A stretch of 35,228 bases of DNA from an uncultured Prevotellaceae bacterium (GTDB lineage: Bacteria; Bacteroidota; Bacteroidia; Bacteroidales; Bacteroidaceae): positions 1 through 35,228 of the forward strand of contig ONLL01000036.1 of the NCBI GenBank assembly GCA_900318685.1, in the 5' to 3' direction. Each line of letters begins with the position of its first letter. Position 1 is the first letter of the stretch. The translations under genes were made by a program, and so were the position numbers. A model generated the notes under the pieces. It was not told the DNA's origin. It saw only the letters and a list, made by a program, of their open reading frames with translations, and did no database searches. Below, piece by piece: positions 23,510 through 31,700 of this stretch.

Positions 23510-25176
23510 GCATGAAGAACTGGCTGAAGCTGCCCACTAGCCGCTATACCACACGGCAGATTGCCCGCTGGCTGTGGAAGGCCCTGCGAGGCAATCGTCT
23601 GCAGGCCTGCCTCAATGCCAGTGTCGGCCTGATAGGTGTGGCGCTGAGCCTGATGTCGGTATGGGCGATGCAGCGAGCCATCGATACGGCCTCTGGTGCG
23701 CGCGAAGGATCGATCTACTGGGCCATTGCCTTGATGGCGGTCATCATCCTGGCTGAGTTTGGAGTGGGCATCTCGCGCGTTTGGATTCGCAACATCCTCG
23801 GCGTGAAGGCTCAGAACCGCATGCAGCAGCAGCTGGTGGCCCGTCTGCTGCGCTCGCAGTGGCAAGGGCGCGAGGCGATGCATAGCGGCGACATCATCAA
23901 CCGTCTGGAAGAGGATGTGCGACAGGTGGTTACGTTCCTCACCGAGACCCTTCCCTCCGTTCTCTCCACGCTGGCCATGTTTTTCGGATCATTTTTCTAT
24001 CTGCTCGATATGGACGTCGTGCTGGCCTGCATCACGGTGGGTATTCTGCCGCTCTTCGCAGCCATCAGCCGCATCTATATTGCCTACATGCGACGCTACT
24101 CACGAGAGGTGCGCCAGACCGACAGTAAGATCCAGGGACTCCTCACCGAGACCATGCAGCATCGCATGCTGGTGAAGACGATGGAGGCCGAGGACCAGAT
24201 GCTGCGACGGCTCGACCGGACGCAGACCGTGCTCCGCCAGTGGGTGAGGAAGCGCACGAAGTTCAGCGTGATCAGTCACTTCTTCATCAACATAGGCTTC
24301 TCGCTGGGCTATCTCATTGCCTTCCTCTGGGGAGCCCTTCGCCTGCATGCCGGCACGCTGACCTTTGGCGGCATGACTGCCTTCCTGCAACTGGTGAACC
24401 GCATTCAAGGCCCTGCTCGCGACATCACCCGTCTGGCTCCGGCTTTCGTCAGTGTCTTCACGGCTACTGAGCGCCTGATGGAGCTCGAGGACAATCCTGA
24501 GGAAGAGCAGGGCGAGCCGCTGGCCGTAGCAGCGCCCTGTGGCATCAGTTTTGAGGGAGTGACGTTCTACTATGACGATGCCCAGCAGCAGCCTGTGGTG
24601 AAGGAGATGAACTACAACTTCGCGCCCGCCACATGTACGGCTGTTATGGGTCAGACGGGATCGGGAAAGACCACCCTCATCCGACTGCTCCTCTCGCTCG
24701 TCTATCCGAAGGAGGGACACATATTTATATATAACGACAAGGGCCGCAAGGAAGAGCTGTCGCCCCGTCATCGCTGCAACTTCGTCTATGTGCCTCAGGG
24801 AAACACATTGCTGAGCGGCACCCTGCGCGAGAACCTGCGGCTGGGTAATCCCGATGCCACTGATGAAGAGATGCTCGAAGCACTTCGGCTGGCTTGTGCC
24901 GACTTCATCGACGACCTGCCCGAAGGTCTCGACACGCAGTTCTCAGAGCACGGAGGCGGACTGAGCGAGGGTCAGGCGCAGCGCATCTCCATCGCCCGTG
25001 CCCTTCTGCGACCAGGAAGCATCATGCTGCTCGACGAAGCTACCAGCGCCCTCGACACCCAGACCGAGCTTCGCGTACTGGAGAATATCCTGCAGCGCCA
25101 TCGTCGCACAGTGATCATTGTCACTCATAGGCAGGCTGCCGTCGATTATTGCTCGCAAATACTCCAGATTGGTTAA
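23506..25176 (+). CDS. MsbA-like ABC exporter (fused membrane and ATPase domains)
   Basis: A 556-residue half-transporter that should act as a homodimer in the inner membrane. An ABC-type exporter membrane domain of about six helices (about 45-300) is followed by the nucleotide-binding domain: Walker A GQTGSGKTT (382-390), Q-loop FVYVPQGNTLLSGTLRENL, signature LSEGQAQRISIARALL, Walker B SIMLLDEATSALD, H-loop VTHRQAA. The substrate (lipid, peptide or drug) cannot be read. It is translationally coupled to nadK and followed by a new promoter region. Confidence 0.9.
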   Translation: MSMKNWLKLPTSRYTTRQIARWLWKALRGNRLQACLNASVGLIGVALSLMSVWAMQRAIDTASGAREGSIYWAIALMAVIILAEFGVGISRVWIRNILGVKAQNRMQQQLVARLLRSQWQGREAMHSGDIINRLEEDVRQVVTFLTETLPSVLSTLAMFFGSFFYLLDMDVVLACITVGILPLFAAISRIYIAYMRRYSREVRQTDSKIQGLLTETMQHRMLVKTMEAEDQMLRRLDRTQTVLRQWVRKRTKFSVISHFFINIGFSLGYLIAFLWGALRLHAGTLTFGGMTAFLQLVNRIQGPARDITRLAPAFVSVFTATERLMELEDNPEEEQGEPLAVAAPCGISFEGVTFYYDDAQQQPVVKEMNYNFAPATCTAVMGQTGSGKTTLIRLLLSLVYPKEGHIFIYNDKGRKEELSPRHRCNFVYVPQGNTLLSGTLRENLRLGNPDATDEEMLEALRLACADFIDDLPEGLDTQFSEHGGGLSEGQAQRISIARALLRPGSIMLLDEATSALDTQTELRVLENILQRHRRTVIIVTHRQAAVDYCSQILQIG

Positions 25177-25227
25177 CAAACCTTTCGTGGAGGCCTTCAA
25201 ATGTTAATTTATAGTTAAAGAATGCAT

Positions 25228-25255
25228 TTTTCCCTTCAAATATTTGGAGGGAAAA
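25228..25255. promoter_or_regulatory. Long dyad overlapping the -33 element
   Basis: TTTTCCCT-t-CAAATATTTG-g-AGGGAAAA: an 8-bp outer arm plus a 5-bp inner palindrome with one T-G position. The -33 TTTG of the next operon (25243-25246) lies inside it. It may be an operator, or the end structure of the upstream ABC transcript, although no T-run follows. Confidence 0.55.
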
Positions 25256-25275
25256 GATAAAATGTCTTACCTTTG
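25243..25275 (+). promoter_or_regulatory. Promoter of the ABC/GntR operon
   Basis: -33 TTTG (25243-25246), a 21-bp spacer, -7 TACCTTTG (25268-25275). The ATG at 25336 leaves a leader of about 60 nt that carries the operator-like palindrome. Confidence 0.75.
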
Positions 25276-25277
25276 CA

Positions 25278-25299
25278 GTGTACTATTCAACTAGTACAC
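25278..25299. promoter_or_regulatory. Operator-like palindrome for the GntR regulator
   Basis: GTGTACTA-ttcaac-TAGTACAC is a perfect 8-bp dyad with a 6-nt centre. It starts two bases after the -7 box, where a bound repressor would block initiation. The operon's third gene is a YtrA-type GntR regulator, and GTnTAC/GTAnAC half-sites are usual for GntR proteins, so autoregulation is the likely meaning. Confidence 0.7.
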
Positions 25300-25335
25300 C
25301 AAAACGGTAATATTATAAACCAAATAATACATAAA

Positions 25336-26157
25336 ATGATCGACATTCAAAACATCAGTTATCGCTATCCTGGCCAGAAGTTGCCAGTGTTCAGCGACTT
25401 CAGTCTGCAGCTCACGGAGAACCGCGTTTATGGGCTGCTGGGAAAGAACGGTACGGGCAAGTCGACGCTGCTCTACCTCATCGCCGGTCTGCTGCGTGCG
25501 CAGAAGGGCTCTGTCAGTTGCGACTCAGTCTCCACATGCAAGCGCCAGGCCGAGATACTCAGCGACATGCTTCTCGTCAGCGAGGAGTTTGAGTTGCCAG
25601 CCGTATCGCTCGACAACTATGTGAAGCTCATCGCTCCCTTCTATCCCCGCTTCAGCAATGAGGTGCTTCGCCACTGCCTGGAAGCTTTCGAGCTGAAGGA
25701 AGTGGGCAACCTGCATGCCCTGTCGATGGGTCAGAAGAAGAAGGCCTACATGAGCATCGCCCTCGCAGCCAACACCCGCTATCTGCTGATGGACGAGCCC
25801 ACCAACGGCCTCGACATCCCCTCGAAGAGCCAGTTCCGCAAGGTGGTGGCCGACTGCATGAGCGACGACCGCACCATCATCATCTCCACCCATCAGGTGC
25901 ACGATGTGGAGCAACTGCTCGACCACATTCTCATCCTCTCTGAGCGCGAGATGCTGCTCAACGCCAGCGTTGCCGACATTGCCGAGAAGTATGCCTTCGA
26001 AGTGCGTACGCCAAGCGAGATGGACGACACGGTGATCTATGCCGAGCCCTCGCTGCAGGGCAACATCGCTATGACTCGCCGCCAGGAGGGTCAGGAAGAG
26101 ACGCTGGTGAATATTGAAATATTGTTTAACGCCGTAACGAAAGGACTTGTAAAATGA
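25336..26157 (+). CDS. ABC transporter ATP-binding protein (YtrB-like)
   Basis: A 273-residue ATPase. Walker A LGKNGTGKST (Lys42), a shortened Q-loop region (DMLLVSEEFELPAVSLDNYV), signature LSMGQKKKAYMSIALA, Walker B YLLMDEPTNGLDIPSKS, H-loop STHQVHDVEQLLDH. Start MIDIQNISYRYPG at ATG 25336; the upstream TTG in frame lies in the promoter. Its stop overlaps the permease start by four bases. Together with the permease and the GntR gene it forms a YtrABC-type unit, often induced by cell-wall stress in other bacteria; that role is inferred. Confidence 0.9.
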   Translation: MIDIQNISYRYPGQKLPVFSDFSLQLTENRVYGLLGKNGTGKSTLLYLIAGLLRAQKGSVSCDSVSTCKRQAEILSDMLLVSEEFELPAVSLDNYVKLIAPFYPRFSNEVLRHCLEAFELKEVGNLHALSMGQKKKAYMSIALAANTRYLLMDEPTNGLDIPSKSQFRKVVADCMSDDRTIIISTHQVHDVEQLLDHILILSEREMLLNASVADIAEKYAFEVRTPSEMDDTVIYAEPSLQGNIAMTRRQEGQEETLVNIEILFNAVTKGLVK

Positions 26158-26981
26158 AAAAGACATTCGATTTCAACCGCTTCTGGCAGGCGCTGAAGTG
26201 GACCATTCTCACTGAGAAGAAAAGTATACTCACAGCTTTCCTGGCCTTCGTCTGCGCTTTCCTGGCCATCCAGCTGTTCTCGTGCTTCACCATCTTCGAC
26301 CTTACCCACAGCCTGGGTTCGGCAGCCACTATGGCCGGCATGATAACCTGTAGCGGTCTCATCAGTTTTATGGGCTTCTACTATGCCAGCGGAGTTCTGG
26401 GCAATGCCCGCACCGGCCAGCAGCGCATCATCGCACTCATGCTGCCCGCCTCCAACGTCGAGAAGTTCTTCGCACGTCTCCTCTACTGCTGCATCATTAT
26501 GCCGGTGGTTATCTATCTGGCCGTGTTGGCAGCTACAGGATTGCGCATGTTCTTCGAGCTGATAGCAGGCCATGAAGGCATCGTGTCGGGTCTCTCGTAT
26601 GTGTTCGACGGAACAGCCATAAAGGTCGACGGTAGTAATGTGGATATTTTCAGCACATTCTTCTATGTTGCCATAAGTTGCTGGTCGATTAGTCTCTTCG
26701 TGCTCGGAGGAGTGTTCTTCCATCAGCGTCCCTTCATCTGGACGGCTATCACCATCTTTGCCGCCAGTCTGCTGCTCTCTACGCTTACATTCTATATCTG
26801 CACGTTGATCGGCGAGGACAGCATCAAGGACTTCTTGATGAATTTCAGAGGCATGACCTTCGAGACCTTCGACCTCATCCTCAGTCTGATCTTAACTGCC
26901 TTTACCGTGTTAAACGTCTGGCTCAGCTACAGGCTCTACTGTCGCCTGCAGGTGGTACAGCATAAATGGTTCAACGTATGA
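26154..26981 (+). CDS. ABC transporter permease, six predicted helices
   Basis: A 275-residue membrane protein with hydrophobic segments near residues 24-48, 58-82, 106-130, 164-186, 190-214 and 236-258. It has no extracellular large domain. Its position between the ATPase and the GntR gene, with ATGA overlaps on both sides, identifies it as the cognate permease. Sequence alone gives no substrate. Confidence 0.85.
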   Translation: MKKTFDFNRFWQALKWTILTEKKSILTAFLAFVCAFLAIQLFSCFTIFDLTHSLGSAATMAGMITCSGLISFMGFYYASGVLGNARTGQQRIIALMLPASNVEKFFARLLYCCIIMPVVIYLAVLAATGLRMFFELIAGHEGIVSGLSYVFDGTAIKVDGSNVDIFSTFFYVAISCWSISLFVLGGVFFHQRPFIWTAITIFAASLLLSTLTFYICTLIGEDSIKDFLMNFRGMTFETFDLILSLILTAFTVLNVWLSYRLYCRLQVVQHKWFNV

Positions 26982-27343
26982 TGACATTCACTAACGACAA
27001 GCCCATCTTCCAGCAGATGGCTGACCGGCTGGAGGATGAGATCCTGGCCGACACCTATCATGACGACGATCGCATACCCTCTGTGCGCGAGTACGCCGTG
27101 ATGCTGGAGGTGAACACCAATACGGCAGTAAAGGCCTACGAGCAACTCGCACGCGAAAACATTATCTATAATAAGCGCGGTATGGGTTACTTCGTTACGC
27201 CGGGAGCACGCCAGCAGATACTGAAAGAGCGTCGGCAGACGTTCCTCCAGCAGAAGCTGCCAGAGTTGTTCCGACAGATGCGACTGTTGGAAATAGAGTG
27301 GAACGACGTGAATGAAGCTTGGGAAAACAATAAGAAGCAATGA
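26978..27343 (+). CDS. GntR family transcriptional regulator, YtrA type
   Basis: A 121-residue repressor-like protein. The winged helix is clear: FQQMADRLEDEILAD, RIPSVREYAVMLEVNTNTAV, KAYEQLARENIIYNKRGMGY, then FVTPGA. The short C-terminal part (about 45 residues) is typical of the YtrA subgroup, which regulates adjacent ABC transporter genes. The start is ATG 26978, overlapping the permease stop; ATG 26966 would add four residues. The palindrome at 25278-25299 is its probable operator. Confidence 0.9.
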   Translation: MMTFTNDKPIFQQMADRLEDEILADTYHDDDRIPSVREYAVMLEVNTNTAVKAYEQLARENIIYNKRGMGYFVTPGARQQILKERRQTFLQQKLPELFRQMRLLEIEWNDVNEAWENNKKQ

Positions 27344-28320
27344 CAATGAAGAATCACGCATTATTGATGATGCTGTTGGCAGGAGGCCTTCTCTTTGCCT
27401 CCTGCGACAGCAAGGCTGAAAAAAAAGAAATAGAGAAGAACACTGTCGTCTTCGCTGAGAAAGATGGCGAGAAGTTGCAAATGGACATCTTTCGCGATGC
27501 AGCTGATGTGCAGTCAGGATCTCAGCCCGTTTTCATCTTTTCTTTTGGCGGAGCCTGGGTGGGCGGCTCGCGTCATACTGGGCGAAAACTGCTGAAGGAC
27601 TGTGCCCGGCAGGGATATATCGGCATAGGCATCGACTATCGGCTGGGCATCAAGCAGCTGAAGGATCAAGGTGTTGCCATCGACTCTTCCAACTTTGCCT
27701 CGTCCTATTCGCAGGCTATCATGATGGGTGTGGAGGATCTCTACGATGCCACGAGATACGTGATAGATCATGCCCGGGAACTGGGAGCCGACACCAGCCG
27801 CATCGTCATCTGTGGTTCATCGGCGGGTGCCACTAACAGTCTCACGGCCGAATATTTGCTCTGCAACAGCCATCCTCTCGCTACAGAGAAGTTGCCTGAA
27901 GGCTTCAACTACGCAGCCGTCGTACCTTTTGCCGGAGGAATCTGGCTGGCAGATACCGACACGCTGATATGGAAGCGCAAGCCGTGTCCTATCCTTGCCT
28001 ATCACGGCACTGCCGACCAGCTTGTGCCCTATGGGAAAGTGGTGCTGGGCGATGGAACCTTCGGAGGCTTCGGCCCCGACTACTTCATTCCTCAGCTGAA
28101 GCAGATGGAGGTGTCCTTCTTGTTTCATCAATATCACAGGGCCGATCACATGATATCAGGATGGGGCGACAATGAGCTGGCAAGGGAAGAGATGCAGCGT
28201 GAACTGGGCCGCATGCTCGACACCACACAGCACCTGGCCGTCACCATCAGCGAGGAATACTATGGCCCCGCTCCCTCGATGGAGGAGCTCATCAAAGCAT
28301 GGCAAAAGGCTACTGAATAG
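27340..28320 (+). CDS. Lipoprotein alpha/beta-hydrolase (esterase-like)
   Basis: About 326 residues. The signal peptide ends in the lipobox LFASC (Cys about 27), so it is membrane-anchored outside the cytoplasm. An oxyanion-type stretch FSFGGAWVGG replaces the HGGG of related esterases. The nucleophile elbow is G-S-S-A-G in IVICGSSAGATNS. The acid and base are probably Asp in AYHGTADQLVPYG and His in QYHRADHMISGWG. It overlaps the GntR stop by four bases (start 27340, or MKNHALL at 27346), so it belongs to the same operon. An extracytoplasmic esterase coupled to a YtrA-type transporter is unusual. Confidence 0.82.
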   Translation: MTMKNHALLMMLLAGGLLFASCDSKAEKKEIEKNTVVFAEKDGEKLQMDIFRDAADVQSGSQPVFIFSFGGAWVGGSRHTGRKLLKDCARQGYIGIGIDYRLGIKQLKDQGVAIDSSNFASSYSQAIMMGVEDLYDATRYVIDHARELGADTSRIVICGSSAGATNSLTAEYLLCNSHPLATEKLPEGFNYAAVVPFAGGIWLADTDTLIWKRKPCPILAYHGTADQLVPYGKVVLGDGTFGGFGPDYFIPQLKQMEVSFLFHQYHRADHMISGWGDNELAREEMQRELGRMLDTTQHLAVTISEEYYGPAPSMEELIKAWQKATE

Positions 28321-28346
28321 TGAGTGAAGCCCACTTCTGACTGCTA

Positions 28347-28371
28347 ATATTGTCTAATTATTTGACAATAT
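28347..28371. other. AT-rich dyad after the esterase gene
   Basis: ATATTGTC-taattattt-GACAATAT, a perfect 8-bp dyad 26 bp after the stop. It has no T-run, so it may be a weak terminator or an operator for the efflux operon promoter about 55 bp downstream. Confidence 0.45.
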
Positions 28372-28427
28372 GCATGTGGCGAAGTGAAAAAAGCTTAGAA
28401 ACCGATGGCAGAGTGTAAGAATATGAT

Positions 28428-28435
28428 TACCTTTG
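28428..28435 (+). promoter_or_regulatory. -7 promoter element of the efflux operon
   Basis: TACCTTTG lies 45 bp before the TTG start. No TTTG is found at -33, so activation by a regulator is possible. Confidence 0.5.
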
Positions 28436-28480
28436 TGGTCGAAAAAGTGAGAATGTGTAATCTGTAAATAGACCAACATC

Positions 28481-29140
28481 TTGATTCATCTAGAGAACAT
28501 CAACAAGACTTATCAGGGAGCGCAGCCCCTGCATGTGCTGAAAGGCATCAACCTCGACATCGGTGCGGGTGAGTTCGTCAGCATCATGGGAGCATCGGGC
28601 TCGGGCAAGTCCACGCTGCTCAACATCCTGGGCATCCTCGACAACTATGACGAGGGCACCTACGAGCTGGCTGGCGTGCTCATCAAGAACCTGAGCGAGC
28701 GCCGTGCTGCCGACTATCGCAACCGCATGATAGGCTTCATCTTCCAGAGCTTCAACCTCATCAGCTTCAAGACGGCTGTGGAGAACGTCGAGCTGCCCCT
28801 CTTCTATCAGGGTGTCAGTCGCCGCAAGCGCCATCAGCTCGCTCTGGAATATCTGGAAAGGCTCGGCCTGCTCGACTGGGCCACTCACTATCCCAATGAG
28901 CTCAGCGGCGGACAGAAACAGCGCGTGGCCATCGCCAGGGCGCTCATCACCAAGCCGCAGATCATCCTGGCCGATGAGCCCACTGGTGCCCTCGACTCGA
29001 AGACCAGCGTCGAGGTGATGCAGCTCATGAAGACGCTGAATGCCGAAGAGCATATCACGCAGATCATTGTCACCCACGACCCTACCGTAGCCAGTCAGAC
29101 CAATAGAATCATCAGGATCAAGGATGGAATTATTGAATGA
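28481..29140 (+). CDS. MacB/LolD-type ABC ATPase of an efflux system
   Basis: A 219-residue ATPase of the MacB/LolD class: Walker A MGASGSGKSTL (Lys43), Q-loop FIFQSFNLI, signature LSGGQKQRVAIARAL (141-155), Walker B IILADEPTGALDSKT, H-loop VTHDPTVAS. The only reasonable start is TTG 28481 (reading L/M-I-H-L-E-N-I-N-K-T-Y); a TAG stop lies four codons upstream and no ATG intervenes. It overlaps the first permease gene by 17 bp. It drives the two FtsX-type permeases that follow. Confidence 0.9.
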   Translation: MIHLENINKTYQGAQPLHVLKGINLDIGAGEFVSIMGASGSGKSTLLNILGILDNYDEGTYELAGVLIKNLSERRAADYRNRMIGFIFQSFNLISFKTAVENVELPLFYQGVSRRKRHQLALEYLERLGLLDWATHYPNELSGGQKQRVAIARALITKPQIILADEPTGALDSKTSVEVMQLMKTLNAEEHITQIIVTHDPTVASQTNRIIRIKDGIIE

Positions 29141-30401
29141 GATATGGGCCACTGCCCGCCGCAACAAACTGCGCACAGCCCTGACGGGCTTTGCCGTAGC
29201 ATGGGGCATCTTCATGCTCATCGTGCTGTTGGGTGCGGGCAATGGTCTTATCAATGCGCAGCTGAAGCAGAGCGACCGCTTCCTCTCGAGCTCGATGGTG
29301 GTGTTCGGAGGCGAGACCTCTATGGCCTATCAGGGACTGAAGGAGGGTCGCGACATACGGCTGAAGCAGCGCGACATTGCCACTACTGCCTCTGACTTCA
29401 AGGAGCATGTCGATGCCGTTGGTGCCCAGTATCGCACGGCGGGCGTCATCAGCCTGGGTCAGCAGTACATCTCGACCCAGATCTGTGGCGTCTATCCCAA
29501 TCACACCCAGATCGACAAAGTGGAGATGATGTATGGCCGCTTCATCAACGACATCGACCTTCGCGAAAAGCGCAAGGTGCTCGTCGTGAGCAACAAGCAG
29601 GCCGAGGAGCTGCTGGCCGTCCCGTCTGCTGCCGCATCACGTCAACCAATAGAACGGCTCATCGGACGGTATGTCAACATCGGAAGCTTCGCCTTCAAGG
29701 TCGTGGGCATCTATAAGGAACAGGAGAACGGACGGGCTGACGCCTTCTCGTCGTATGCTGCCATCAAAAGTATCTATGGTGCTAATACCGACGATGCCGG
29801 CCGCATAGAGTTCACCTTCCACGGCCTGCCTACCGAAGAGGCCAACGAAGCCTTTGAGGCTGACTATCGCCAGCGCCTGAACCTCAACCATCAGGCTCAT
29901 CCTGATGACGAGAGTGCCGTTTGGCTCTGGAACCGCTACACACAGAACCTGCAGATGGAGACCGGTCTCGGCATCCTGCGAATGGCCCTCTGGATTGTAG
30001 GTCTCTTCACCCTGTTGTCGGGCATCGTGGGCGTGTCGAACATCATGCTGATTACCGTCAAGGAGCGGACCCACGAGTTTGGCATCCGCAAGGCCATCGG
30101 TGCCCGTCCCTGGGGCATCCTCAAGCTCATCATCATCGAGAGCATCATCATCACCACCATCTTCGGATATATTGGCATGCTCCTCGGCGTTGGAGCCAAC
30201 GAATGGATGAACGCCACCATCGGCCATACGCAGGTCGATGCAGGACTCTTCAAGGCCACGATGTTCGTCGACCCCACCGTGGGCATCGATGTCTGCATCG
30301 AAGCCACGATCGTTATGGTCATTGCCGGCACCATCGCCGGACTCGTACCTGCCATGAAGGCAGCACGCATACGTCCCATTGAAGCACTAAGAGCTGAATA
30401 A
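29124..30401 (+). CDS. MacB-like FtsX-family permease 1
   Basis: A 425-residue inner-membrane protein with the MacB layout: one N-terminal helix (about 18-42), a large periplasmic domain (about 45-280), and three C-terminal helices containing GVSNIMLITVKERTHEFGIR and KAIGARPWGILK. The last residues (PIEALRAE) are the usual FtsX ending. It probably pairs with the next permease to form a heterodimer that couples the ATPase to the adaptor and TolC-like channel. Confidence 0.88.
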   Translation: MELLNEIWATARRNKLRTALTGFAVAWGIFMLIVLLGAGNGLINAQLKQSDRFLSSSMVVFGGETSMAYQGLKEGRDIRLKQRDIATTASDFKEHVDAVGAQYRTAGVISLGQQYISTQICGVYPNHTQIDKVEMMYGRFINDIDLREKRKVLVVSNKQAEELLAVPSAAASRQPIERLIGRYVNIGSFAFKVVGIYKEQENGRADAFSSYAAIKSIYGANTDDAGRIEFTFHGLPTEEANEAFEADYRQRLNLNHQAHPDDESAVWLWNRYTQNLQMETGLGILRMALWIVGLFTLLSGIVGVSNIMLITVKERTHEFGIRKAIGARPWGILKLIIIESIIITTIFGYIGMLLGVGANEWMNATIGHTQVDAGLFKATMFVDPTVGIDVCIEATIVMVIAGTIAGLVPAMKAARIRPIEALRAE

Positions 30402-30404
30402 CCC

Positions 30405-31652
30405 ATGAGAATAGACCTCGACAGCTACCGCGAAATACTCGATACCTTGACCCGCAACAAGTCAAGGAGCTTCCTCACGGGCTTTGGCATCTTCTGGGGA
30501 GTGTTCATGCTCGTGGCCCTCATCGGAGGCGGAAAAGGACTGAAGGAGATGCTCAACCAGAACTTCGAAGGCTTCGCTACCAACTCGGCGATGGTGTGGG
30601 CCCAGCCTACTACGAAAGCCTACAAGGGTTTCCGTAAGGGCCGTCTGTGGGAGATGGACTACAAGGATGTGGAGCGCCTGAAGCAGCGTGTGCCTGAGCT
30701 CGACGTGGTCAGTCCTGTGCTCTTCTCCAATGGTGGCACGGCTTATTATGGCGACCGCAAGAGCAGCGTGGGCATCAATGGCGTGCAGCCCGACTATCAG
30801 CGTGTCATCGAGCCTAAGATGTACTATGGGCGTTTCCTCAATGACATGGACATTGCCCAGCATCGCAAGGTGTGCGTCATCGGCAAGAAGACTTATAAGG
30901 ATCTCTTCCCTGGCGGTGGCGACCCCTGCGGCAAGTTTATCCGCGTGGACTCCGTACACTATCAGATCGTGGGTGTCGACTACAACACTTCGCAGGGTAT
31001 GTCTTTCGGAGGTGAGGCGGGCACCACGATGCTCATGCCCATCACGCTGATGCAGCAGACCTACAACATGGGCAACGATGTCCACATGATAGCTGTGACG
31101 GGAAAGAAAGGCGTAGTGATGACTGACATCGCCCCTCGCATCCGTGAGACCGTAGCCCGCCGGCATACCGTCGACCCCACCGATGAGAAGGGCGTGATGG
31201 TATTCAATACAGAGGTGCTCTTCCAGTTGCTCGACTCTCTCTTCAAGGGTGTCAACTTCCTCATCTGGCTTGTCGGCCTCGGAACGCTGCTGGCAGGAGC
31301 CATCGGCGTGTCCAACATCATGATGGTCACCGTGCGCGAGCGTACTACGGAGATAGGCATCCGCAGGGCCATCGGTGCCACACCTCGCAACATCCTCTCA
31401 CAGATCATCTCAGAGAGCATCGTGCTTACGCTGGTGGCGGGCATGAGCGGCATCCTCTTTGCCGTGCTCATCCTCCAGATGCTGGAGATGGGCAATACTG
31501 AGGACGGCATCGTCAGTGCGCATTTCCAGGTCGACTTCTGGACAGCCATCCTCTGTGCGCTCGTCATTGCTGCTATGGGAGTGCTGGCGGGACTCGCTCC
31601 TGCCGCCCGTGCTATGGCCATCAAGCCTGTCGATGCTATGCGCGATGAGTAG
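30405..31652 (+). CDS. MacB-like FtsX-family permease 2
   Basis: A 415-residue paralogue of the preceding permease with the same topology: N-terminal helix (about 18-40), periplasmic domain, then GVSNIMMVTVRERTTEIGIR, RAIGATPRNILSQII and a C-terminal PVDAMRDE. Only three bases separate it from the previous gene. Two permeases plus a separate ATPase is a common Bacteroidetes variant of the single-chain MacB. Confidence 0.88.
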   Translation: MRIDLDSYREILDTLTRNKSRSFLTGFGIFWGVFMLVALIGGGKGLKEMLNQNFEGFATNSAMVWAQPTTKAYKGFRKGRLWEMDYKDVERLKQRVPELDVVSPVLFSNGGTAYYGDRKSSVGINGVQPDYQRVIEPKMYYGRFLNDMDIAQHRKVCVIGKKTYKDLFPGGGDPCGKFIRVDSVHYQIVGVDYNTSQGMSFGGEAGTTMLMPITLMQQTYNMGNDVHMIAVTGKKGVVMTDIAPRIRETVARRHTVDPTDEKGVMVFNTEVLFQLLDSLFKGVNFLIWLVGLGTLLAGAIGVSNIMMVTVRERTTEIGIRRAIGATPRNILSQIISESIVLTLVAGMSGILFAVLILQMLEMGNTEDGIVSAHFQVDFWTAILCALVIAAMGVLAGLAPAARAMAIKPVDAMRDE

Positions 31653-31700
31653 TCTTACCCCCCCGATATATTCAGTTACGAAAAAAAACAGATATAGAAT

